Shown: positions 25,313 through 32,493 of the stretch, one piece after another | How positions within the stretch are numbered: position 1 is the first letter of the stretch | Layout of the letters: every line of letters starts with the position of its first letter | DNA from: Oxalobacteraceae bacterium | GTDB lineage: Bacteria > Pseudomonadota > Gammaproteobacteria > Burkholderiales > Burkholderiaceae_D | NCBI GenBank assembly: GCA_013284265.1 | Contig: JABTBR010000005.1 | Location: 121,328 to 185,327 of the forward strand | Reading direction: 5' to 3' | Length of the DNA stretch: 64,000 bases | Program-made: the position numbers and the translations under genes | The notes under the pieces: model-generated | What the model saw: only the letters and a program-made list of their open reading frames with translations | The model's database searches: none | What the model was told of the DNA's origin: nothing

Positions 25313-25389
25313 TGGTCGGGGCGAGAAGATTCGAACTTCCGACCCCTTGCACCCCATGCAAGTACGCTACCAGGCTGCGCTACGCCCCG
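25313..25389 (-). tRNA. tRNA-Pro(GGG)
   Basis: On the reverse strand a 77-base cloverleaf can be folded. The acceptor stem is CGGGGCG/CGCCCCG with CCA encoded. The D arm is GCGC-AGCCTGGTA-GCGT, the anticodon arm CTTGC-ATGGGGT-GCAAG gives anticodon GGG, and the T arm TCGGA-AGTTCGAAT-CTTCTC carries the usual TTCGAAT. It reads CCC/CCU proline codons. A terminator hairpin follows. No attachment-site duplication of its 3' end was noticed nearby. Confidence 0.95.
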
Positions 25390-25535
25390 ACGAGGTTCGG
25401 ATTATAGCAGCCGGTTTAAGTATTTGTCATGCTTGCTTTCGTAGGAAACACAAAAATATTACAGTGGCCTTGCCGCCCCCGAGCTGCTTGCGGCGGGCCT
25501 TGTTAAGATAAGCGTTTCCCCGCCGGAAGCAGCCC

Positions 25536-26393
25536 ATGTCACTCCACCCCCATGCCGATAGCGAACTGCTCAACCGCGCCGCCGAACTGGTCGAGCAGGC
25601 CGACGCGCTGGTGGTCGCGGCCGGCGCCGGCATGGGTGTCGATTCCGGCCTGCCTGACTTTCGCGGCAATCAAGGTTTCTGGCAAGCCTATCCTGCGCTG
25701 GGCAAGGCGGGGCTGGCGTTCACGTCGGTGGCGTCGCCGGATACTTTCCATCGCGATCCGAATCTGGCCTGGGGCTTCTACGGTCACCGCCTGCAACTGT
25801 ACCGGGACACGGTGCCGCATCCGGGCTTCGCCTTGCTCAAGGCCTGGGGCGAGCGCATGGAGCAGGGCTGCGCCGTGTTCACCAGCAATGTGGACGGTCA
25901 GTTCCAGCGTGCCGGATTCGATCCGCAGCGCATCTTTGAATGCCATGGTTCCATCCATCAGCTGCAATGCCTGCGTCCCTGCGGCGAGGATATCTGGAGC
26001 GCGGACGCGTTTCTGCCGGACGTGGACGCGCCGGCATGCCGGCTGCGCAATGCGCCGCCGCGGTGTCCCCATTGCGGCGGGCTGGCCCGGCCGAATATCT
26101 TGATGTTCGGCGATGGCGGCTGGGTCGAGCGGCGCGCCCAGCAGCAGCAAACCCGTTTGCAGGCATGGCTGGCGCGGGCGCGCCGGCCGCTGGTGATCGA
26201 ACTGGGGGCGGGCACGGCGATTCCATCGGTGCGCTACTTCAGTCAGTCCATACTGCAGGCGGGCGGACGTATGATCCGTATCAATCCCCGTGAGGCGGCG
26301 GTGGCCAGCATGCGCGAGGTGGGACTGGAGTTGGGTGCGCTGGCCGGTTTGCAGGTGATACAGGCCGCACTTCAGGCGCGCGGCCGGGCGTAA
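25536..26393 (+). CDS. Sir2 family NAD-dependent protein deacylase
   Basis: A 285-residue sirtuin. The NAD-binding GAGMGVDSGLPDFRG is at residues about 30-44. TSNVDGQFQ replaces the usual TQNID segment, and the catalytic His lies in FECHGSIHQLQC. A four-cysteine zinc site is formed by LQCLRPCG and RCPHCGG. ELGAGTAIPSVR stands where most sirtuins have GTSL-V, and RINPREA ends the Rossmann part. It should remove acyl groups from lysines using NAD. The altered motifs place it in a divergent bacterial subgroup. Terminator hairpin follows. Confidence 0.85.
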   Translation: MSLHPHADSELLNRAAELVEQADALVVAAGAGMGVDSGLPDFRGNQGFWQAYPALGKAGLAFTSVASPDTFHRDPNLAWGFYGHRLQLYRDTVPHPGFALLKAWGERMEQGCAVFTSNVDGQFQRAGFDPQRIFECHGSIHQLQCLRPCGEDIWSADAFLPDVDAPACRLRNAPPRCPHCGGLARPNILMFGDGGWVERRAQQQQTRLQAWLARARRPLVIELGAGTAIPSVRYFSQSILQAGGRMIRINPREAAVASMREVGLELGALAGLQVIQAALQARGRA

Positions 26394-26429
26394 GCCGTGC
26401 CAGCGAAGATCGCTGGCCGCTTCGTAGGC

Positions 26430-26476
26430 AAAAAAGCCGGCTGCCGGGATCGCTCCCGAACAGCCGGCTTCTTCGT
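26430..26476. terminator. bidirectional terminator between sir2 and PEP-CTERM gene
   Basis: AGCCGGCTG (26435-26443) pairs with CAGCCGGCT (26461-26469) around a loop that contains a second small stem (CGGGA/TCCCG). A-rich sequence on the left and CTTCTTCGTTT on the right give U-runs in both directions. It lies between convergent genes. Confidence 0.75.
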
Positions 26477-26490
26477 TTAACGAGCCCGAA

Positions 26491-27282
26491 TTACTTGGCT
26501 TGTTTGTCTTTGCGGCGTTTGGCCAGAGCCAGCAGACCCAGACCGCCCAGCATCATGCCGTAGGTGGTTGGTTCCGGGATCGGTGGCGCAACGTTGCCGA
26601 AGCCGTCCAGGTAAGCGTAGCCGGTGTGGGCCGTGTAGTAGCAGTCGGCAGCCAGCAGCGACAGGGTGAAGTCGTGGCCCAGGCGGTCCGCGCCGATGGC
26701 CAGTTGTTCGATCTGCCAGTCGCCGGTGTAGAAGTAGTTGTCTTTGGTCGAGAAACGGCTGTCCACGCCGCCGCCGTCGGTGCCGGCGTTGTAGAAGCGG
26801 CTGATCAGGTTTTCATTGGTGGTGTCATCGTGCAGGGTGATGAACAGCGCCGCCGAACCATTGTTTTCGTGACCGCCGTTTTCCAGCACGGCTTTCCATG
26901 CGAAGAAGATATCTTTGTCGGTGTAGTTGCTGACCTTCTGGCTGACGGCCGACGCGTAGCCGCCGGTGTAGACGTCTTCCGCGCGGTAGGAGTAGTTGCC
27001 GGAGTACACGGTGTTACCCAGCGCTGCGCCGATGATCGGGTCGATATCGCCGAGGGTGACGATGCCGGAGCGGCTTTCACCGCCACCGTACAGCGCGCCG
27101 CCCGGCAGGAATTGCGATGGGCTCAGACTGGCGTTGTCGTTATCGCCGCGATAGCCTTCGCCAACGGTCCAGCCGTTGGCATTGCCGCTTTCGAAGGCGC
27201 CATTGACGAAACCGTTTGCTTGGGCTTGGCCGGCAAACAGCGCGGACAGGGCGATACTCGCCAGGGTGATGTTGAATTTCAT
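26491..27282 (-). CDS. PEP-CTERM sorting domain-containing secreted protein
   Basis: A 263-residue protein with an N-terminal signal peptide (MKFNITLASIALSALFAGQAQA) and a classic C-terminal PEP-CTERM: the PEP motif (IPEPTTYG), a hydrophobic segment (MMLGGLGLLALA) and a basic tail (KRRKDK). An exosortase, not seen in this window, would process it, as is usual in exopolysaccharide-making Gram-negatives. The middle is a beta-rich domain with NGAFESGNANGWTVGEGY, like carbohydrate-binding or choice-of-anchor domains. GGAG precedes the ATG. Target ligand unknown. Confidence 0.9.
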   Translation of the reverse strand: MKFNITLASIALSALFAGQAQANGFVNGAFESGNANGWTVGEGYRGDNDNASLSPSQFLPGGALYGGGESRSGIVTLGDIDPIIGAALGNTVYSGNYSYRAEDVYTGGYASAVSQKVSNYTDKDIFFAWKAVLENGGHENNGSAALFITLHDDTTNENLISRFYNAGTDGGGVDSRFSTKDNYFYTGDWQIEQLAIGADRLGHDFTLSLLAADCYYTAHTGYAYLDGFGNVAPPIPEPTTYGMMLGGLGLLALAKRRKDKQAK

Positions 27283-27771
27283 GAATTCTCCTTCATTTTT
27301 TGGTTGTGATTACATGGTAAAAAGCATGCCGGGCAAGGGGGCAATCCCCACCAGGAAAAACGAGAGCATTGGATTGTGCCAAGGGCGGCGCCGCGGCTTG
27401 CCGGCGCATTGCGGCGGAGCTGGAAGCTCCTGCCTTTTATATCCCTTCCAATATACCGCGCCTCACAGTTGGCTACTTCTGCAATCAGTAAAACTCGATA
27501 TGTTTATATTATCACTCATTACAATTTGAGCAATTCTATCCAATTGTCGCAAAGTGCTAAATTTATTTACTTTGATTTGACGCAAAGTAATTGGGCGAAG
27601 ATGATGTTAGTTCAATGATCTTTCCGCTTGCTTTCAAATTGATATCTGAGGGAAAGCTCTATTTCCTGGTCGTATTGAATTTGAATTGTAAAAAATTCAA
27701 GCCTACAATCTTTGTCATGGCACGACTTCTTTTCTCCCTCAATTCGTGCACTCACAAGCAAAAGGAATTTC
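27283..27771. promoter_or_regulatory. 489-base intergenic region with oleate hydratase promoter
   Basis: A divergent region, AT-rich from about 27480. I see no convincing gene; small frames here lack ribosome sites and family features. A strong candidate promoter for the hydratase is TTGAAT (27681-27686), 17 bases, TACAAT (27704-27709), about 63 bases before the ATG. The -35 box is part of an inverted repeat TTGAATT...AATTCAA (27681-27700) that could be an operator. The PEP-CTERM promoter must lie at the left, but no clear boxes were found. Confidence 0.6.
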
Positions 27772-29343
27772 ATGACGACATCTATCAAAGCGTATATGGT
27801 CGGCGGCGGCATCGGCTCGCTGGCGGCGGCGGCATTCATGATCCGCGACGCCGGTATCGCGGGCGCGAACATCACCATTTTTGAAGCGTCAGCGCTGTCC
27901 GGCGGCAGCCTGGACGGCGGCGGCAATCCCGAGACCGGCTACACCCTGCGCGGCGGACGCATGCTCACCACCGACAATTACGAATGCACCTGGGATCTGT
28001 TCAAGTCTATCCCTTCGCTGGAGCATCCCGGCCGCTCCGTGTTCGAGGAAACCGCCGCCTTCAATGAACGCAATCAGTCGCATTCGATGGCGCGGCTGGT
28101 TGACCGCAACCGCTTCAAGGTCAACGTCAAGTCGATGGGCTTCACCATGGAAGACCGGCTGGAACTGCTGCGCCTGAGCGAGGCCGACGAGGAATCCCTG
28201 GGCACGAGCGCGATCACGGACTGGCTCTCGCCGGCCTTCTTTGATACCAAGTTCTGGTATATGTGGGCCACCACTTTCGCCTTCCAGCCCTGGCACAGCG
28301 CGGTGGAATTCAAGCGCTATCTGCACCGTTTCATGCTGGAATTTACGCGCATCGAAACCCTGGCCGGGGTCAAGCGCACGGTCTACAACCAGTACGATTC
28401 CTTCGTGCGGCCTTTGCAGCACTGGCTGCTGCAGCAGGGCGTGCAGATCGTGCACAACTGCACCGTCACCGATATCGTGCTCGATGAAGCCGCTGGCCAG
28501 ACCACGGTCACCGCATTGCGCATGCTGCGCGACGACAGCGCCCAGCAAATCGAGGTGGCGCCGGATGATGTGGTGATCTTCCAGAATGGCTCGATGACCG
28601 ATGCGTCGAGTTTTGGTTCGATGGAAAGCGCGCCCGTGCAGTTGAGCAAGCGTGAAAGCCATGGCTGGGATCTGTGGGAAAAGCTGGCGGCGGGCCGGCC
28701 CCAGTTCGGCAATCCGGCCGCCTTCAATTCCAGCATTCCCGAGTCATGGTGGGCGTCCTTCACCGTCACGCTGAAGGACAGCGCCTTCTTCGACAAGATG
28801 GAGCAGTTCAGCGGCAACCGTGCCGGCACCGGCGGGCTGGTGACGTTCAAGGATTCCAACTGGCTGATGTCGGTGGTGCTGGCACACCAGCCGCACTTCG
28901 CCGGCCAGCCGGAAGGCGTGCAAGTGTTCTGGGGTTATGGCTTGCATCCTGACCGCATCGGCAACTTTGTCGCCAAGCCGATGGCCGATTGCAATGGTGC
29001 GGAAATTTTGCGCGAGCTGTGCGGGCACCTCAATTTCGATCTGGAAGTGATGGCGACGGCCAACTGCATTCCCTGCCGCATGCCCTACATCACCAGCATG
29101 TTCATGCCGCGCGCCAAATCGGATCGGCCATTGCCGGTGCCGCCGAATTCGCGCAACCTGGCCTTTGTCAGCCAGTTCGTGGAGGTGGCGGACGATGTGG
29201 TGTTTACGGTGGAGTATTCGGTACGGGCCGCGCAGATGGCGGTGTATCAGCTGCTGAAGGTGGGGCGCGAAGTGCCGCCGGTGCAGGCGCACGATAAATC
29301 GCTGAAGGTGAAATTCGATGCCTTGATCAAGGCCTTCCAGTAA
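27772..29343 (+). CDS. ohyA: oleate hydratase (myosin-cross-reactive antigen family)
   Basis: A 523-residue FAD enzyme that adds water to the cis-9 double bond of oleic acid. The dinucleotide motif GGGIGSLAAAAFMIRD is at residues 11-26. The family blocks GGSLDGGG, YTLRGGRML, CTWDLFKSIPSL and NQSHSMARL follow, and TSMFMPR is near the C-terminus. Length fits the shorter oleate hydratases. Start at MTTSIKAYM, with AAGGAA upstream. Such enzymes detoxify unsaturated fatty acids. It is a single-gene unit with its own promoter and a terminator shared with the convergent DUF1854 gene. Confidence 0.92.
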   Translation: MTTSIKAYMVGGGIGSLAAAAFMIRDAGIAGANITIFEASALSGGSLDGGGNPETGYTLRGGRMLTTDNYECTWDLFKSIPSLEHPGRSVFEETAAFNERNQSHSMARLVDRNRFKVNVKSMGFTMEDRLELLRLSEADEESLGTSAITDWLSPAFFDTKFWYMWATTFAFQPWHSAVEFKRYLHRFMLEFTRIETLAGVKRTVYNQYDSFVRPLQHWLLQQGVQIVHNCTVTDIVLDEAAGQTTVTALRMLRDDSAQQIEVAPDDVVIFQNGSMTDASSFGSMESAPVQLSKRESHGWDLWEKLAAGRPQFGNPAAFNSSIPESWWASFTVTLKDSAFFDKMEQFSGNRAGTGGLVTFKDSNWLMSVVLAHQPHFAGQPEGVQVFWGYGLHPDRIGNFVAKPMADCNGAEILRELCGHLNFDLEVMATANCIPCRMPYITSMFMPRAKSDRPLPVPPNSRNLAFVSQFVEVADDVVFTVEYSVRAAQMAVYQLLKVGREVPPVQAHDKSLKVKFDALIKAFQ

Positions 29344-29366
29344 GCACTGGGCACTGGGTAAGTAAG

Positions 29367-29399
29367 CGGGAGCGCGGCTTGACGCCGTGCTCCCGTTTT
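29367..29399. terminator. bidirectional terminator between ohyA and DUF1854 gene
   Basis: CGGGAGCGCGGC (29367-29378) pairs with GCCGTGCTCCCG (29384-29395) with one wobble pair around TTGAC, followed by TTTT. Convergent genes flank it. Confidence 0.75.
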
Positions 29400-29403
29400 C
29401 CGT

Positions 29404-29880
29404 TTACAGGAAGCGGTCGAGGATTTTCTTGCTGTGCTTGTCCAGATTGATGGCGTCGCGGATCAGGAAGTGGATGCCGTGGGTGTCCGACACCAGCAGG
29501 GTATCGTTGCCGATGCGGCGGATATCTTCCTCTCCGCGCAGCACGAAGGCGGTTTCGCCGCGATCCGTCTGCACGGTCCAGGTGCAGGGCGTGGCGTAGC
29601 TGCTGACGCCGTCGATGCGGGAAATCTCCGGCATGAACTCGCGTCCACCCAGCTCTTCCTGCACCAGCGCGCGGCTGGCGGGGGACAGGTCTTCCAGCCG
29701 GTCGATCCAGCCCACTTCCTTGCCGTCGCTGCAGACGATCGCGATGCCGTCCAGCGGCGCCTGCACCGGGAAGGCGCGCACCGGCGCCACGTTGTCGAAC
29801 ACCAGGCCTTCGCCATCGCCCTGGGTCAGCGTCAGGCGGCCATAGCTGTTGCGGCTCAGTTCAAATTTACTTGTCGTCAT
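29404..29880 (-). CDS. cyanophycin metabolism-associated DUF1854 protein
   Basis: A 158-residue soluble protein with the DUF1854 pattern: RLTLTQGDGEGLVFDNVAPVRAFPVQAPLDGIAIVCSDGKEVGWIDRLEDLSP and the later REFMPEISRIDGVSSYATPCTWTVQTDRGETAFVLRGEEDIRRI. Homologues sit beside an ABC transporter and the two cyanophycin synthetases in many betaproteobacteria, which is also the order here. Its start is 5 bases after the stop of the ABC gene, so they form an operon. No enzymatic motif is visible; a helper role for the transporter is a guess. Confidence 0.85.
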   Translation of the reverse strand: MTTSKFELSRNSYGRLTLTQGDGEGLVFDNVAPVRAFPVQAPLDGIAIVCSDGKEVGWIDRLEDLSPASRALVQEELGGREFMPEISRIDGVSSYATPCTWTVQTDRGETAFVLRGEEDIRRIGNDTLLVSDTHGIHFLIRDAINLDKHSKKILDRFL

Positions 29881-29884
29881 TTTC

Positions 29885-32164
29885 TTATTCCTTGCTGGCT
29901 GCGCTGTCGTCGTCCGGATCGGTATCGACGTTGCGGGCCTGGGCCTGATACAGGCGGTAGTAAGCGCCTTCGCGCGCCATCAGAACGTCGTGGGAACCTT
30001 CTTCCACCACCACGCCGCGGTCCAGTACCACCAGGCGGTCGGCTTTTTGCAGCGTCGACAGGCGGTGGGCAATCGCGATCGTGGTACGGCCATGGACCAG
30101 ATTGTCCAGCGCCTTCTGGATTTCCTTCTCGGTTTCCGAGTCCACCGACGAAGTCGCTTCATCGAGGATCAGGATGCGCGGATCGATCAGCAGGGCGCGC
30201 GCGATCGAGATGCGCTGGCGCTCGCCGCCGGACAGGCCCTGGCCGCGTTCGCCCACCATCGAGTCGTAGGCTTGCGGCAGGCGCAGGATGAATTCGTGCG
30301 CATGGGCCGCGCGGGCGGCGGCGATGATTTCCTCGCGCGTGGCATCCGGCTTGCCGTAGGCGATGTTCTCGGCGATGGTGCCGAAGAACAGGAAGGGTTC
30401 CTGCAGCACCAGGCCGATATTGCGGCGGTAGTCGGACACGGGGAAGGAGCGGATGTCCACGCCGTCGAGCATGATCGCGCCTTCCGACACGTCGTAGAAG
30501 CGGCAGATCAGATTGACCAGGGTGCTCTTGCCGGAACCGGAGTGGCCCACCAGGCCGACCATTTCGCCGGCCTTGATGTCCAGATTGATGCCGCGGTTGA
30601 CGGCGCGGTTACCGTAGCGGAAGCCCACTTCGCGCAGGGTGATATTGCCGTCGACCTTGGCCAGCTTGACCGGGTTCTGCGGTTCCGGCACCGAGGACAC
30701 GTGATCGAGGATATCGAAGATGCGCTTGGCGGCCGAGGCCGACTTCTGCGTGACGGAGACGATGCGGCTCATCGAATCGAGGCGGCCGTAGAAGCGGCTG
30801 CTGTAGGCGATGAAGGCGGACAGCACGCCGACGGTGATGTGGCCCTTCGATACCTGATAGATACCGAACACCCAGATCACCAGCAAGCCCAGCTCGGTCA
30901 GGAAGGACACGGTCGGCGAGAACAGCGACCAGATCTTGTTGAGCTTGTCGTTGACGGCCAGATTGTGTTTGTTGGCGGTGCGGAAGCGCGACGCTTCACG
31001 CGCTTCCTGGGCGAAGGCTTTGACCACGCGGATGCCGGGTATGGTATCGGCCAGCACATTGGTGACCTCGCCCCATACGCGGTCGATTTTTTCGAAGCCG
31101 GTGCGCAGACGGTCGCGCACGATGTGGATCAGCCAGGCGATGAAGGGCAGCGGCAATAAGGTCACCGCCGCGAGCCAGGGGTCGATCGAGCACAGGATCA
31201 CGCCGGTCATGATGATCATCAGCACGTCGGAGGCGAAGTCGAGCAGGTGCAGCGACAGGAACACGCAGATGCGGTCGCTCTCGCTGCCGATGCGCGACAT
31301 CAGGTCGCCGGTGCGCTTGCCGCCGAAATATTCGAGCGACAGTTTCAGCAAATGTTCATAGGTGGTGGTGCGCAGGTCGGCGCCGATGCGCTCCGACACC
31401 AGGGCCAGCACATAGGTCTTGGCCCAGCCCAGCACCCAGGCCAGCACGGCCGATGCCACCAGGCCGGACATATACAGCGTCACCAGCATGGTATCGACCG
31501 GCTTGCCGTTCTGGTAAGGGATCAGCACATTGTCCATCAGCGGCATGGTCAGGTAGGGCGGGATCATGTGCGCGGCGGTACCGAGCAGCATCAGGATGAA
31601 GCCCAGCGTCAGCTGGCCCTGATACGGTTTGGTGAAGCGCCACAGGCGGAACAGGGTCCAGGTCGATGGCGGGGTGTAGACCACCTTGGTGCAGATCGGA
31701 CATTCTTCCTGGTCCGGTTCCAGCGGGGCCTTGCAGCTGGGGCAGACATTGCGCTCGTCGCGCACCAGCGGCAGGCCGCTGATCACGCTTTCGCTGTGGG
31801 CGGCGAACTGTTCCACCAGACGGATCGCGTGCAGATTCTGGCCCAGCGTGAAGCGCCAGGCGGCCAGGCGGCCTTGTTGATCCAATAACTCCAGATGGCC
31901 GACACCGGCATGGTCATGATGCTTAAGTGTCATGCCTTTCCGATAAGCCCAGTTTTTCCAGCCCTCTTGCCCCGGCGCACGCGCTAAAATGCGGCCTTCC
32001 GTGACAAGAATTATGCCTTTCGAGAAATGAAGTTGTGCATCGAGGTCAACCTCCAGGGCACTTACAACGTTTTCCCCTTTGGAAAGTTGCGCCTGCGCTT
32101 CAGTGCGCCAGGCAGTCGGCAACTCGGGCAGCTGGGGTGGGGAGGAAAGTTGTTCTGTTGTCAT
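29885..32164 (-). CDS. cyanophycin metabolism-associated ABC transporter (fused permease-ATPase with zinc ribbon)
   Basis: A 759-residue half-transporter. Residues 1-130 form an N-terminal cytosolic domain. A zinc ribbon follows with Cys141, Cys144, Cys155 and Cys158 (CPSC...CPIC), and six membrane segments span about 175-460. The ATPase has Walker A GHSGSGKST, signature LSGGERQ and Walker B ILILDEATSS with H-loop AHRLST. It is type IV exporter-like and would act as a homodimer. The gene is paired with DUF1854 and divergent from cphA', suggesting a role in cyanophycin or Asp-Arg dipeptide handling. The substrate is not established. The zinc ribbon is unusual for exporters. Confidence 0.88.
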   Translation of the reverse strand: MTTEQLSSPPQLPELPTAWRTEAQAQLSKGENVVSALEVDLDAQLHFSKGIILVTEGRILARAPGQEGWKNWAYRKGMTLKHHDHAGVGHLELLDQQGRLAAWRFTLGQNLHAIRLVEQFAAHSESVISGLPLVRDERNVCPSCKAPLEPDQEECPICTKVVYTPPSTWTLFRLWRFTKPYQGQLTLGFILMLLGTAAHMIPPYLTMPLMDNVLIPYQNGKPVDTMLVTLYMSGLVASAVLAWVLGWAKTYVLALVSERIGADLRTTTYEHLLKLSLEYFGGKRTGDLMSRIGSESDRICVFLSLHLLDFASDVLMIIMTGVILCSIDPWLAAVTLLPLPFIAWLIHIVRDRLRTGFEKIDRVWGEVTNVLADTIPGIRVVKAFAQEAREASRFRTANKHNLAVNDKLNKIWSLFSPTVSFLTELGLLVIWVFGIYQVSKGHITVGVLSAFIAYSSRFYGRLDSMSRIVSVTQKSASAAKRIFDILDHVSSVPEPQNPVKLAKVDGNITLREVGFRYGNRAVNRGINLDIKAGEMVGLVGHSGSGKSTLVNLICRFYDVSEGAIMLDGVDIRSFPVSDYRRNIGLVLQEPFLFFGTIAENIAYGKPDATREEIIAAARAAHAHEFILRLPQAYDSMVGERGQGLSGGERQRISIARALLIDPRILILDEATSSVDSETEKEIQKALDNLVHGRTTIAIAHRLSTLQKADRLVVLDRGVVVEEGSHDVLMAREGAYYRLYQAQARNVDTDPDDDSAASKE

Positions 32165-32493
32165 CGTGCTGCGTACTCCGGCTGGAAAGAAGATAGTAAG
32201 GCGCGGCTGGCACCGGAAATAAACGCGCTCTGTGCGCCGCCTTGCGGCTGTTCGAAACGTTTATTTACGGTATTCTGTCAGTTGATAAACATGTGACGGA
32301 AATCAAGGCAAGCGGGCGTTCAACTGGCGGCGAGTATACCGCAAGAGATGTCCGCAGGAACAAGGAATATGCCTTGCTGACATAGTCGTCACAGACGTGT
32401 TTCGATACCTGGACGCAGCAAAGCATGGCAGTAGCTAGTAGTGCGGGATTACAATATGGCCATGGCCATTAACAAAAATACCAGAATAGAAAC
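32165..32493. promoter_or_regulatory. 329-base divergent region between ABC transporter and cphA'
   Basis: No gene is supported here. TACAAT at 32450-32455, 38 bases before the cphA' ATG, is a plausible -10 box, but the matching -35 position (GGCAGT) is poor, so an activator may be required. Nothing recognisable as a riboswitch or operator was found. Confidence 0.4.
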
